Source of the DNA: a virus
DNA length: 64,000 nucleotides
Reading direction: 5' to 3' (one strand)
Virus record (IMG/VR): IMGVR_UViG_3300042332_000818
Location: 55,390-119,389 of that record
The position numbers were made by a program, and so were the translations under genes. Of the stretch, positions 19,155 to 28,160 are shown in pieces. Every line of letters starts with the position of its first letter. Position 1 is the stretch's first letter. Below the pieces are notes generated by a model. It ran no database searches. It was not told the DNA's origin and saw nothing but the letters and a program-made list of their open reading frames with translations.

Positions 19155-19216
19155 GGTAGACCCGGGCCCAACTGAGCCGTTCCTCAGATACGGAAGGGCC
19201 CTTTTTAAGGTCTACC
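19155..19216. ncRNA. Nested stem with possible pseudoknot between convergent operons
   Basis: GGTAGACC (19155-19162) pairs perfectly with GGTCTACC (19209-19216). Inside it GGGCCC (19164-19169) pairs with GGGCCC (19196-19201). The apical part holds CTGAG/CTCAG (19172-19176/19183-19187), whose loop CCGT (19177-19180) can pair with ACGG (19190-19193), an H-type pseudoknot. It sits after the phoH terminator and directly after the stop of the leftward gene at 19218. It could be an RNA 3' end protector or a separate small RNA; the strand is undecided. A TGCATGGCATGCA palindrome precedes it at 19136-19148. Confidence 0.5.
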
Positions 19217-19217
19217 T

Positions 19218-19385
19218 TTAGATGTTATTCTTCTTATTTTTATTGTAATAGAACTGACGCTTTTGCTTTTGTCTTAGATCTTCAAACTCTTCTTTCAAAG
19301 TTTTGAGATCTTTCTTTACATTGAGTAAGATACCCAAATATACAACAGCAAGGATAAAGCCAACAACGGCTAATGCAATTTCCAT
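19218..19385 (-). CDS. Small membrane protein with coiled tail
   Basis: This 55-residue frame begins with a hydrophobic segment (A-L-A-V-V-G-F-I-L-A-V-V-Y-L-G-I-L-L) and continues into a Lys/Glu helix and an Asn/Lys-rich end. It lies two bases after the next upstream gene in the leftward operon. Role unknown; a single-span inner membrane protein is likely. Confidence 0.6.
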   Translation of the reverse strand: MEIALAVVGFILAVVYLGILLNVKKDLKTLKEEFEDLRQKQKRQFYYNKNKKNNI

Positions 19386-19387
19386 AA

Positions 19388-19723
19388 TTATTTATTTATT
19401 TGAATTCTTTCTTTCAACATTGCTTCAATAAGAATCATGTAGTTGATGACATCGCCAAACTTTTCATCAATCAGTTTGTCTGTAAGATGATCTTCTTTGC
19501 CGCTATCAACCTCTCTAATAAGAGCACGTACCGATTGAATGTGTTTGGTAACGTAACCCCAAGCAATAGCCTCTCTGGTATTAGCTAAACCAATAGAAAC
19601 ACCTTCTTCAAAGTTTTCAAAGGCTCCTAAGTTGTAAGAATACTCATCACCTTTTGCTTGTAGCACATTAGAGGTTCGTTCTTTAACGAAGTCAACGTAA
19701 TTAGAAAAGTCTTTTCTGTTCAT
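19388..19723 (-). CDS. DUF1599-like or MazG-like all-alpha protein
   Basis: The 111-residue product shows a K-G-D-E-Y-S motif, N-F-E-E-G, T-K-H-I-Q-S-V and E-K-F-G-D-V-I-N-Y-M-I-L. This series recalls DUF1599 (nucleotide-modification associated) proteins and the MazG-like fold, where acidic residues bind a metal and a nucleotide. Such proteins are frequent in phage nucleotide metabolism sets. The exact substrate is unknown. A GC-rich stem-loop separates it from the upstream DUF932 gene. Confidence 0.55.
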   Translation of the reverse strand: MNRKDFSNYVDFVKERTSNVLQAKGDEYSYNLGAFENFEEGVSIGLANTREAIAWGYVTKHIQSVRALIREVDSGKEDHLTDKLIDEKFGDVINYMILIEAMLKERIQINK

Positions 19724-19743
19724 GATTTAAAGTTTTGAGTTTG

Positions 19744-19774
19744 GTAACCGCCCCCGGATACCAGGGACGGTCAC
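19744..19774 (-). promoter_or_regulatory. Intercistronic GC-rich RNA stem-loop
   Basis: On the minus strand GTGACCGTCCC pairs with GGGGGCGGTTAC over about 11 bp, including G-U pairs that only work in the leftward transcript. No U-run follows, so it looks like an mRNA-stability or processing hairpin rather than a terminator. Confidence 0.45.
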
Positions 19775-19789
19775 ACAAACAACCCAAAG

Positions 19790-20737
19790 TTAGAAATTCA
19801 ACCAGTCTAAATCATCATCTTCCTCAGTTTTATTTTCTTGTTGAACATTTTCAATAGAATCTTCAACAAAAACTGATTCAGTGGTAATTTCTTCTTGTTC
19901 AAGAATAGTATCTACTTCTTGATCAAGCTGCTGAAACTCTTCAACCAACTGAGTATCATCACCCTCCGGTACAACTACTGCTTGAACGTTCACAGGTGCA
20001 GCTGCCGTAGAAGTTAGATAATTCTTAGTGATCATTTCATGAAGCTTGTAGTGAGCTTCATCAAAGGTCATTGGGTGCTCTTCTTTAAGAGCATGGGTAA
20101 CGTGGTTGTAGAAGTGCCACAGTGAGTTCTTATCACCTGAATACGTGTAAGCAGGAGCTTTAATCTGCTGCTTTACGATATTCATCTGTACACTACCAAC
20201 AACATCATCCATGAAAAGACGGCCGAGCAATTCATTAATCTCAGCATTGCTAAGACTACGATCAATCATACTGTTCTTATCTTGGACCATCTTAGCAAAG
20301 ACATTAGAAGCCATTTTGAATTGTTCTTCAATCTGATCTACCATCTCTACATAAGCTGTATTACCCTTCTTGGCACTACCAATATGCTTACGAGAATACT
20401 TGCTGTAGTCTGCAGTGAGCATACCGTTTAGACAAACGCTAACATAAGTGCCCATTCCACAAGAGAATCTACGCATCTTATTGTAGCTGTTAGTCCAAGC
20501 AAACATCAACTTGATGTCTGGATCGTTACCATAGTTTAGAAAGTACTGACCGGTGGCAATGTTACCACCTGCAGTAGTTCTGTAAACAGAATCAACAATG
20601 TCAATTCCGTGAGCAGCAGCCTGACGTTTTACTTCACTGATGATTTGAGTGTAAGTAATTGGTGCATACCGCTTACCGTGATTGGGGATTGTAACGGTAG
20701 CAAGTTCTTGCTCCGTCACACTAGGAATTTTCTTCAT
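19790..20737 (-). CDS. DUF932 (phage/plasmid-like TIGR03299) protein
   Basis: I chose the M-K-K-I-P start at 20737, one base past the polymerase stop, over an upstream in-frame ATG. The 315-residue product has the DUF932 pattern of phage and plasmid proteins: N-Y-G-N-D-P, A-W-T-N-S-Y-N-K, S-C-G-M-G-T-Y-V and a long helical C-terminal part. It ends in an acidic tail E-E-D-D-D-L-D-W-L-N-F. The core of that tail is also the C-terminus of the SSB-like protein at 30199. Its place beside DNA polymerase suggests a replication or recombination role. The biochemical function of the family is not established to my knowledge. Confidence 0.65.
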   Translation of the reverse strand: MKKIPSVTEQELATVTIPNHGKRYAPITYTQIISEVKRQAAAHGIDIVDSVYRTTAGGNIATGQYFLNYGNDPDIKLMFAWTNSYNKMRRFSCGMGTYVSVCLNGMLTADYSKYSRKHIGSAKKGNTAYVEMVDQIEEQFKMASNVFAKMVQDKNSMIDRSLSNAEINELLGRLFMDDVVGSVQMNIVKQQIKAPAYTYSGDKNSLWHFYNHVTHALKEEHPMTFDEAHYKLHEMITKNYLTSTAAAPVNVQAVVVPEGDDTQLVEEFQQLDQEVDTILEQEEITTESVFVEDSIENVQQENKTEEDDDLDWLNF

Positions 20738-20738
20738 T

Positions 20739-22736
20739 TTAAAATAAAAGTGAAAGTTGAGAACCACGAGCACTTTCTATTTCTCTCGTAATTCTCTGTA
20801 AGTAATACTTATAATTGATATCATACTCCTCAAAAGGCTTTTCTTCGTACTGGTTAAATACAGTAACGACCCAAGAGCCGGCATCAACACTGATGATTTT
20901 ACCCGTCTCTTTATGCATTTTATGCATTTTGCAACCTTTATTGGATAAATAGTAACGAGTGATCTTGTGCATGTTCTGCACAGTCTCCTTACCATTTTCT
21001 ACACAAACAATCTGTACAGCGTACGTACTGTTTGCTTTTACTCCACCGCAGAAATCATAAATGTTCTTATTAGTCATTATATAATCTTCGGGAAGTACAT
21101 CGTGCACAAAGTAATTGTAAACAGCTTTTGATATCACAAGATGTGATTTGTTCTTGTGAAGAGCTAGATTAGAAAATTCAAATCTACCCTTGCACTTAGT
21201 AGCTGCATATGCAAACCCTTCAGGGAGAACCTTATAGACATAATCCGGATTAGATTCTTTCATCTTCTTCCAGGAGTCATGATCTATAAACTTCCAATCA
21301 TATACTGCTATGTAGTTGTTTACATCCGCTAAGATTAGCTTCTGGTACTTATCGTGTTCAAGTTGGAGATTAGTAATCTTCTCCCACTCTGCACATACCT
21401 GCATGTATATATCTACTTTGTCTCTAGGTATGATTGTCTCAAGACCATCTGTGTTTTGCATCAGAGGTATAGACTCTGGAATTGCAACGGATATCATCTC
21501 GTACAGCATAGTTAGACTAAGCTGACCGTTGATGGTAATCTTCATTGTAAGTTCCGGATCATACAGGAAACTGTGCTTATCATTACTCAAACCATAGGTA
21601 GAGTTTAGAATAAGCTTATAGACATAGTTTAGCGGATCTTTCTTAGGTATCTTCTTTCTCTCTTCAAAGAACCATTCATACTGCTCACTAAAAGCTTGAG
21701 CATCTAAGTGACCCGGAGACCACTTATTACGAATAGCTAGATTTGGATAGAAAGATGTTACGTCAGAAGTCATGATGATTAAATCACTGGTGGATTCATA
21801 TACACCACTTGCACGACAACCGTGAATGCCACCAAGACCATAGTCAGTCTTGACACCATTATTCAAAATACTATGTTTGAAACCGTTCTTAGTGTTTTCT
21901 GGATCAATGATTACCGTTTTGAACTTCTCAAGCACCGCTTTGAATATTGGTGTTTGAAACTGTACATAGGGTAAGATGATATCATTAACTCTAATTAGGG
22001 TTCTCTTCTGAGTCGGAAGAGCTTTGACATCTTTGGGATGCATCTTAAGCTTCTGACCCAAGAAGTATGCAAACAACTCCTTACTGATTCTTGGTTCTGA
22101 AGCACTCAATAGATTCACCTTGTAAGTTCTACTCAAGTTCATACGAAGCTTGATTAGATCTTTACTTAACAGAACAATCTTTTTGGTTGACTTGACATCG
22201 TTTACACAATACTTCAAGGTCTCTCTGATTTGATCTCCTGTATCTATTAGAGCATTAAAGGATATGCTTGACTCTTTGATATTGTACCAGTCCATTGTAT
22301 ACTGGATCCATTTAAGAGAAGAACTCTTTGCAGGATTATCCCAGTGATTCAATTTAAATACATCAATCTGTTTTAAAGTCTGCTTAAACTCAGGATACGG
22401 AGTTCTAAACCCCGGATTATCCTGACCGTGTATAAGAGCATTTGAAAACATCCAAGCTTCACGGCATATCTCTATTGGCTTCTTGCTTAAGAAGTCAGCT
22501 TCATTTTGAATTAGAAACTCAATTACCTGAGAATCGTAAGATAGATTGTTAAAGCCGAAGAATATACTACCAGCTTTACCTTCTTGCTTAAGGAACTTTA
22601 TCATGTCATCGTAATCATTACGATAACTAGGGTGAATCATGTAAGTTATTACATCATCATCCTCAACTCCTTCAAGAACAATACAAAAGAAGTTTTCAAA
22701 TACTTCAATGTCATAAACCCAAAACTTCTTTTTCAT
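20739..22736 (-). CDS. DNA polymerase, family B
   Basis: The 665-residue product has an N-terminal 3'-5' exonuclease (Y-D-I-E-V-F, D9 and E11; a later N-N-L-S-Y-D). The polymerase domain shows motif A D-V-T-S-F-Y-P at about residue 325, motif B K-L-I-L-N-S-T-Y-G at about 372 and motif C N-T-D-G at about 425, with the second Asp replaced by Gly as in some family B groups. The length is short, similar to compact phage polymerases. It copies the phage genome with the helicase and primase encoded upstream. Its start overlaps the stop of the gene at 22733. Confidence 0.9.
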   Translation of the reverse strand: MKKKFWVYDIEVFENFFCIVLEGVEDDDVITYMIHPSYRNDYDDMIKFLKQEGKAGSIFFGFNNLSYDSQVIEFLIQNEADFLSKKPIEICREAWMFSNALIHGQDNPGFRTPYPEFKQTLKQIDVFKLNHWDNPAKSSSLKWIQYTMDWYNIKESSISFNALIDTGDQIRETLKYCVNDVKSTKKIVLLSKDLIKLRMNLSRTYKVNLLSASEPRISKELFAYFLGQKLKMHPKDVKALPTQKRTLIRVNDIILPYVQFQTPIFKAVLEKFKTVIIDPENTKNGFKHSILNNGVKTDYGLGGIHGCRASGVYESTSDLIIMTSDVTSFYPNLAIRNKWSPGHLDAQAFSEQYEWFFEERKKIPKKDPLNYVYKLILNSTYGLSNDKHSFLYDPELTMKITINGQLSLTMLYEMISVAIPESIPLMQNTDGLETIIPRDKVDIYMQVCAEWEKITNLQLEHDKYQKLILADVNNYIAVYDWKFIDHDSWKKMKESNPDYVYKVLPEGFAYAATKCKGRFEFSNLALHKNKSHLVISKAVYNYFVHDVLPEDYIMTNKNIYDFCGGVKANSTYAVQIVCVENGKETVQNMHKITRYYLSNKGCKMHKMHKETGKIISVDAGSWVVTVFNQYEEKPFEEYDINYKYYLQRITREIESARGSQLSLLF

Positions 22737-23290
22737 ATATTGAGTATTAGTTTTTTGACTTGAAGTGTTTCCTTCTCTATGTCAACTGGTGGACAGAGCT
22801 CACCAACATCAACGAGAACATCTTTATCTACACCTAGTAGTTCTGCATATCTACCAAAGTAGAAGTCAGGGTATAGATAACTGTTCACATGATGGAATCC
22901 AATGTTCTTTATGTCCTTAGATTTAAAGAACTGCACAATAACTTGCTTGAAGTCTTCAGATAGAGTTGAATACTTGCCGGCAAGGAACTTGATAAAGTCT
23001 TCATTAAACCTATTGTAGTTGAATACAAATAGACCTGTATTGTCCTCTAGTAAATGAAAGTTGCTAAACATTTCATTACCAAGAAGATACTTGTTCTCAA
23101 ATTTATAAAACTCATCAGTTGTCTGAAGAGTATACACGCACAAGAACTTTTTATCTGCAGGATAGATTCCCTCAGCCCAAGCAACATAAGTACCTATAGG
23201 AACATACTTGTGTCCTTTTGGGATCTTTAAGAGAGGATACAAGAATACCTTAGATTTTTGAAAGTATTCTTTCCGCAGGCTTTCAATCAT
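22733..23290 (-). CDS. Unknown protein coupled to DNA polymerase
   Basis: The 185-residue product overlaps the polymerase start by 4 bases and the upstream nuclease stop by 4 bases. It is rich in aromatic residues (Y-L-Y-P-D-F-Y-F-G-R-Y) with no clear motif, signal peptide or membrane segment. Tight coupling to polymerase and nuclease suggests a replisome accessory role, but I do not recognise it. Confidence 0.7.
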   Translation of the reverse strand: MIESLRKEYFQKSKVFLYPLLKIPKGHKYVPIGTYVAWAEGIYPADKKFLCVYTLQTTDEFYKFENKYLLGNEMFSNFHLLEDNTGLFVFNYNRFNEDFIKFLAGKYSTLSEDFKQVIVQFFKSKDIKNIGFHHVNSYLYPDFYFGRYAELLGVDKDVLVDVGELCPPVDIEKETLQVKKLILNI

Positions 23291-24246
23291 GACAATACAA
23301 ATATACCAGTTCTAAATTTGTATGGTCTATTGTAGTCTTCATTTTCAATGTGATATGTTGCAACCCGAATAGCTTTTTCTAGCTCATCATGATTATGAGA
23401 CATTAGAGCACTGCTAATCGGGAAGAAACAAAAATCATCATACTTATCTATTACAAAAAACTCAAACTCAAGCTTGTAACTTCTGTATTCTTGCATTGAG
23501 GGATCACCCATTGCTAGAACAACATAGACAGCACTCTGCAATCCATAGTTGTAGAAGTTGTAAGTATCAGGATAAAAGTCATTAAGAGCTTTACTGGTTG
23601 TCTTAATGTCAATGATTCGGATAATCTTGTTCTTGTTATCAATAACAATTCTATCCGGAATACCACGTAGGGTAACACCAGGATACTTCTTGAGCTCAAC
23701 CTGCAGCATCTTTTGTGTAATGACTTCATAGTTAAAGTCAGAACCATTGAGCCTTAGTCTATCGGATGCAAGAGCATCAGCTTTAACCATGTCTGCTCTT
23801 GCTTTGTTTCTTTCAAGAGTCTCCATATCAATTACAATCTTACCTTCAGACTCACACAAGAACTTAAAGTAGTTCTTAGCATCATCAGTTAAGATCTTCT
23901 CTAGACGTTGAGCATCAGTCTTCAATGACTGGTGAAGATTGATCTCTCTAAGAATCTCAAGGATATCCTCACTGTAAGCAGATAGATCATTAGAGACATG
24001 CTCTTCATCACGTTGCTTATAGATTCGGTAAACAAGCTTCTTAGTGCTTTCTGTAGGAATTACACCTGGCACAATAGCAAACTTGTCTTCAATCTTCTGA
24101 TCAGTTAGGTAAGCATCTACGATACTACCATCTACTGCCCAAGAATCAACAGACTCTTCTCTTTCACCAAGAATATAGTGTTTGTAATAAAGTTTAGGGG
24201 AAAACAACATTTTGTTAAGCCCTGAATAACTGAGAGTTACTTTCAT
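23287..24246 (-). CDS. PD-(D/E)XK exonuclease (RecB/Cas4/RecE-like)
   Basis: The 319-residue product starts S-Y-S-G-L-N-K-M-L-F-S-P-K, the usual N-terminus of this family. The core is G-I-P-D-R-I-V-I-D followed by I-I-D-I-K-T-T (D and K of the active site), then Y-G-L-Q-S-A-V-Y. This fits phage exonucleases that resect double-strand ends for recombination. The RecA-like ATPase at 30891 could be its partner. A terminator hairpin lies just upstream of its start. Confidence 0.75.
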   Translation of the reverse strand: MKVTLSYSGLNKMLFSPKLYYKHYILGEREESVDSWAVDGSIVDAYLTDQKIEDKFAIVPGVIPTESTKKLVYRIYKQRDEEHVSNDLSAYSEDILEILREINLHQSLKTDAQRLEKILTDDAKNYFKFLCESEGKIVIDMETLERNKARADMVKADALASDRLRLNGSDFNYEVITQKMLQVELKKYPGVTLRGIPDRIVIDNKNKIIRIIDIKTTSKALNDFYPDTYNFYNYGLQSAVYVVLAMGDPSMQEYRSYKLEFEFFVIDKYDDFCFFPISSALMSHNHDELEKAIRVATYHIENEDYNRPYKFRTGIFVLS

Positions 24247-24256
24247 AAATAAAGAG

Positions 24257-24282
24257 TTAAAAGGGGTAGATTACTCTACCCC
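24257..24282 (-). terminator. Leftward terminator
   Basis: On the minus strand GGGGTAGA, a 4-base loop and TCTACCCC form a perfect 8-bp stem followed by TTTT. It overlaps the last codons of the gene at 24271 and precedes the nuclease gene, so it may attenuate the operon. Confidence 0.65.
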
Positions 24283-25401
24283 CTGTTGAACTGGCAATTT
24301 AACAACAAAGTCTGCTTGGATAGCATCACTCTTGATAAGTCTTTGAATAGAGTTAGGTAAAGAATCAACATACTCTTGTAGCATTTTCTTACTAATCAAG
24401 TCAAAGGCATACTCATCTTCTGTAAAGATTTCAGGTTTCTTTAATTCTTTAAGCGCATGCTCATAAAATTCTGCAGCGGTGAATCCTGCATATTTTGTAG
24501 TATTAGAGTTTTCTACAAAGTACCTAACATCCTTAATTCTTCTATTTTGTTCTAGTTTCCACAAAGGAATTTTATCCATGATATACCACAGATAAAACGG
24601 TTTTTCTTCATGATCAGAATTAGCTAAAAGAATTGAAGCTAATGTTAAATCTTCATTAGTTCCAGAAAACATTTGAATGATTGTGTTCACAGATTCTTTA
24701 TCAAGAATCGTCATAGACTCACAATATTTGTTTTCAAAGTTTTCGGCAGAGATGATCTTTATCTTATTCTTTGCTGCATAATACAGCATGTTCAAAAGAT
24801 AACCAGAGAATACTAGTGTTTCTTCATCTACTCTCTCCATTAACCCATCAGTACCCTGAGTTAATGAATATGTTCCATTTGGAGATATGTAAACACTACC
24901 TCTAGTTTTATCCGGTAATTTATTTTTCGGATAGATTGAAGCATTATCTACAATAAAATGATGATCACTATGAGAAATTAATGTATTACCACTAAAGCTA
25001 TCTTTATCGTTATTGTTAGGTATAGTAAAATCTATATTAGATCTATAACTATATACATGTGTAAAATAAATATCTTGTGGAAATACTATAACACTAGCGG
25101 TATCATAAGTCTTACTAATCTTAGCTCCTTGTTTTTCAATAGCATCTTTCAGCTTCATAGCTGACATCTTATTACCAGGGACAAAGAAAACTTTATCACC
25201 AGATACAATGTCATCATTAGAAGAAGTCATCTTATTCAAAAGCTTTAGACCAACTTCAAGAGTCAATCTATAAACTTTATGAAAAAAAGGATTATGATAA
25301 TTGTCTCTATTTTTCTTTACAAAATATACTTCGGAGATGTGGTTGCCCAGTGCCGCTTTGACACTGGGATCAACCTCACCAAACTGGTTAAATGTAATCA
25401 T
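24271..25401 (-). CDS. Unknown conserved-looking protein
   Basis: The 376-residue product has no signal peptide or membrane segment. It contains S-H-S-D-H-H-F-I-V-D and S-P-N-G-T-Y-S-L-T-Q-G-T-D-G, but no motif I can assign. It begins at the last base of the MoxR-like gene, so it is probably made with the MoxR/VWA pair. Function unknown. Confidence 0.7.
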   Translation of the reverse strand: MITFNQFGEVDPSVKAALGNHISEVYFVKKNRDNYHNPFFHKVYRLTLEVGLKLLNKMTSSNDDIVSGDKVFFVPGNKMSAMKLKDAIEKQGAKISKTYDTASVIVFPQDIYFTHVYSYRSNIDFTIPNNNDKDSFSGNTLISHSDHHFIVDNASIYPKNKLPDKTRGSVYISPNGTYSLTQGTDGLMERVDEETLVFSGYLLNMLYYAAKNKIKIISAENFENKYCESMTILDKESVNTIIQMFSGTNEDLTLASILLANSDHEEKPFYLWYIMDKIPLWKLEQNRRIKDVRYFVENSNTTKYAGFTAAEFYEHALKELKKPEIFTEDEYAFDLISKKMLQEYVDSLPNSIQRLIKSDAIQADFVVKLPVQQGVE

Positions 25402-26603
25402 TAGCTGATAGTCATTTTAACAATTTCAGGATTCATTAGAAGTTTCTGGAACTTCGTACGGTTACCATTTACAATTTCTCGTACAAGAGTGTACTTAAGA
25501 TCATTTGTAAATAGGTCTTCAGTCATTAGATCAGACAGTCTATCAAGAACCTTTTGGTTAATAGCAGATTTCTCCGCATTGATAAGATTGTAGTTAATCA
25601 AACGACGTGTGATTACAGATGCGATATCTGCACGGTAGTTATCTTCCTTACCAATAACACCAGTCAGCTGTCCTTTTACAGAAGACCAGTCGTCCATAGA
25701 CATTACTTTCTCAGGAGTAATGATCTTGTCAAGACGGTTATTGATAAACATGGTAAACATTGTTGCAAACTCAGCTCCAACAGAACCCTCACCAATCATT
25801 TGGATAAGAGGTAACTGATCTTCAAAGTTCTCAATACTAGAGATAGAGTTGAAGAAAGTAGTAATACTACGAGCATTAGTTTCTTGAGTAACGAGCTCTG
25901 GATGCATTAGTAAGAAGTTGATGCAACGACCGTCAACACCATCTTCTTCTGCCCATTTAGCCCATACATCAACATCAAACTTAAGATTAGCAGTAATGAA
26001 ACGAGTGCGTTGTGCACTGTCAATACTATTAACCATGTAGTCACCATTATCAGGATTACTAGTCAAGATAATGTGCCAGTTCTTTGGAAGCTTCCAAGAG
26101 ATATAAGTCTGACGATCAACAAGTTCCATTACAGCTTGAATGAAACGGGTATCGGCACGGTTCCAGTCATCAAGAAGAAGGATACCACCATCTTCTTTAC
26201 CTGCAATCCATTCAGGTGCAGCATAAGACATACGAGTTTTACCCGTGTCTTTAAAACCAGCTTTGAGATACTCTTGAAAAGATACTTCATTAACCCATGC
26301 GGTACGTGGAGTACGTACTTCATTAGGATTAGATGTGGTCATCTTTTCTTGAATTTGATATTGTACAATTGGAAAACCAACGAGGTCACCCAATTCTTCA
26401 ATCTGAGCAAGGTTCAGCTTTACAAAGTTTAGTCCGAGCTCTTCTGCAACTTGGATGATGGTAGAAGTCTTACCAATACCCGAGTCACCAACAACCTCAA
26501 CAGCAACAGGATTCTTACCCTGAGCTTGGATTACTTGGTTGTTAGATACAATATGACGGAGGAAGTCTTTTACCTCGTTGATATTAAGATTTACTTGTGC
26601 CAT
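25401..26603 (-). CDS. MoxR-like AAA+ ATPase
   Basis: I start at the ATG of M-A-Q-V-N-L (26603), since the longer frame runs into the upstream gene. Walker A is G-D-S-G-I-G-K-T at about 39-46, Walker B I-L-L-L-D-D-W-N near 134, then N-W-H-I-I-L-T-S-N-P and an arginine-finger-like Q-R-T-R-F. Length (400 residues) and motifs fit the MoxR branch. MoxR ATPases work with VWA-domain partners to remodel or insert metal into proteins. The gene directly upstream encodes such a partner. Confidence 0.8.
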   Translation of the reverse strand: MAQVNLNINEVKDFLRHIVSNNQVIQAQGKNPVAVEVVGDSGIGKTSTIIQVAEELGLNFVKLNLAQIEELGDLVGFPIVQYQIQEKMTTSNPNEVRTPRTAWVNEVSFQEYLKAGFKDTGKTRMSYAAPEWIAGKEDGGILLLDDWNRADTRFIQAVMELVDRQTYISWKLPKNWHIILTSNPDNGDYMVNSIDSAQRTRFITANLKFDVDVWAKWAEEDGVDGRCINFLLMHPELVTQETNARSITTFFNSISSIENFEDQLPLIQMIGEGSVGAEFATMFTMFINNRLDKIITPEKVMSMDDWSSVKGQLTGVIGKEDNYRADIASVITRRLINYNLINAEKSAINQKVLDRLSDLMTEDLFTNDLKYTLVREIVNGNRTKFQKLLMNPEIVKMTIS

Positions 26604-26604
26604 T

Positions 26605-27753
26605 TTAATTAAGTTGAATTTTGAAACCAGGTAGATCCTGATTAATTGTACATTTTGAAGAATGAACCCATAAGATTTTACAACGAACATTGTCCGGAGA
26701 ATTACATTCACCATCGGTGAAGTAAATAATAGAAGTATACTTCTTAGAATTTTTGTTATAGTGATCTATAACTGGCTGGAAGTCAGTACCACCACGACCT
26801 TTAATCTGGAATTCCTTCTTTGGATTAAATGGTTCTGGATCATATATGTGACTATCACACTGTACTACAGTAATCTCTGTACCTGTCTTATAAATGTGAT
26901 TCATCTCAGACAAGAACTCTTTCAGCTCACCGCTACTTACAGAACCAGAAGTATCTACAGCAAGCAATACATGATTCCGCATTTTAATTTTTAATGCGGG
27001 GTTACCATCATATCGCTTGTTAGGCTTACGTCTAGTCTTTTTAGTATAGATCTTATTACTGTTACCAGCAAATCTGCGTAGATAACTTTTCCAGTCAAAC
27101 TTGGCAGGCTCTTGGTGAAAGATATTGTTTATGAGCTCTTTAAATTGACCGGGGATATTACCACGATCCTTTATATTCTCTACAACATCTTTAAGCTGAT
27201 GCTCAACTTGTTTCTGAATAAGTTTCTTTTCTGCATCAGTAAGCTCACCAATACCTTCTTCCCATGTAAAGTGAAAGTCACCTTCACCTAGCATCTCATC
27301 AAGCTGTGGGGATGTACCATCCTCATGTGCTTGTTGAAGAAGTTTGTAGTACTTATCTGTACCGGCTCTCACTGGAAGATTAAGTTCTGGAAATGTATCC
27401 AAGAAGATACCATTCTCAGGAAGCCAATCTCTATCAATGTATTGATTGATCTCAAGATCAGCCGCAATATTGAAGAGCTTTTTATCTTGATAGTTATCTC
27501 TAGTTACAAGGTGATTAAACGCAATGTGCATCAACTCGTGAATCAGAACACCTTTTTTGACATCGTCATTAAGGCTAGCCCAAAATTCTGGATTGATTGC
27601 AAGCTGCTGGTTAATACCGCTGATAGAGACACCCGCTGTTGGTAAGTCATTACGCCAAACCTTATTCAATGAAATCAAAAACAGCCCGTAAAAGGGCTGC
27701 TCAAGTATCAATGTTTTAGAAATTTTAGCTAGACTTTGGTTCTTGTCTACCAT
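26605..27753 (-). CDS. Zinc metallopeptidase-like plus VWA-like protein (DUF2201 type)
   Basis: The 382-residue product has H-E-L-M-H-I-A-F-N-H at about 72-81, a zincin motif. The C-terminal part is VWA-like, with the MIDAS signature D-T-S-G-S near residue 270, G-R-G-G-T-D-F and F-T-D-G-E. This is the two-part DUF2201 layout. It lies one base upstream of the MoxR-like gene, matching the widespread MoxR-VWA pairing. A chaperone or protein-remodelling role in infection is inferred; a peptidase activity is possible because the zinc ligands are present. Confidence 0.75.
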   Translation of the reverse strand: MVDKNQSLAKISKTLILEQPFYGLFLISLNKVWRNDLPTAGVSISGINQQLAINPEFWASLNDDVKKGVLIHELMHIAFNHLVTRDNYQDKKLFNIAADLEINQYIDRDWLPENGIFLDTFPELNLPVRAGTDKYYKLLQQAHEDGTSPQLDEMLGEGDFHFTWEEGIGELTDAEKKLIQKQVEHQLKDVVENIKDRGNIPGQFKELINNIFHQEPAKFDWKSYLRRFAGNSNKIYTKKTRRKPNKRYDGNPALKIKMRNHVLLAVDTSGSVSSGELKEFLSEMNHIYKTGTEITVVQCDSHIYDPEPFNPKKEFQIKGRGGTDFQPVIDHYNKNSKKYTSIIYFTDGECNSPDNVRCKILWVHSSKCTINQDLPGFKIQLN

Positions 27754-28160
27754 TTGATTTTAAATTGGATCTCCTCAATAAAGTCATAACCGTAGTTAGA
27801 AAGAGTCTTGAGAAGAGAAGTAGAGAACTGACGAGAAACAAAATCTTGCTGCTCTTCAGTAACCTTACCCTTCATACTCTTGTAAAGACCGGTAACATTT
27901 AGTGAGTATTTGTCTTTCAAATTTTCACAAAATGAGCAGCTATTAGGAGCAAACTGATTCCAGAGAGCTCGTTTTTTTACATCACAACTACGATATAAAA
28001 ACAGGATATAGACAAAGTTGTCTTCATAATCCATATTCTCAATGATTTGAAAAGCAATCTTTTGATTCTCAATATCACTAGAACTAATAATCTCTAAGAG
28101 ATTGTAATAATAAGGTTCGTCAATCTTTAGTCTTCTATCTTCAGAGTTTTGCGCATCCAT
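27747..28160 (-). CDS. Unknown protein
   Basis: The 137-residue product is mostly helical in composition, with C-S-F-C-E-N as a possible metal site and no membrane segment. It overlaps the genes on both sides, which supports translation as part of the operon. I do not recognise it. Confidence 0.6.
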   Translation of the reverse strand: MDAQNSEDRRLKIDEPYYYNLLEIISSSDIENQKIAFQIIENMDYEDNFVYILFLYRSCDVKKRALWNQFAPNSCSFCENLKDKYSLNVTGLYKSMKGKVTEEQQDFVSRQFSTSLLKTLSNYGYDFIEEIQFKIKW

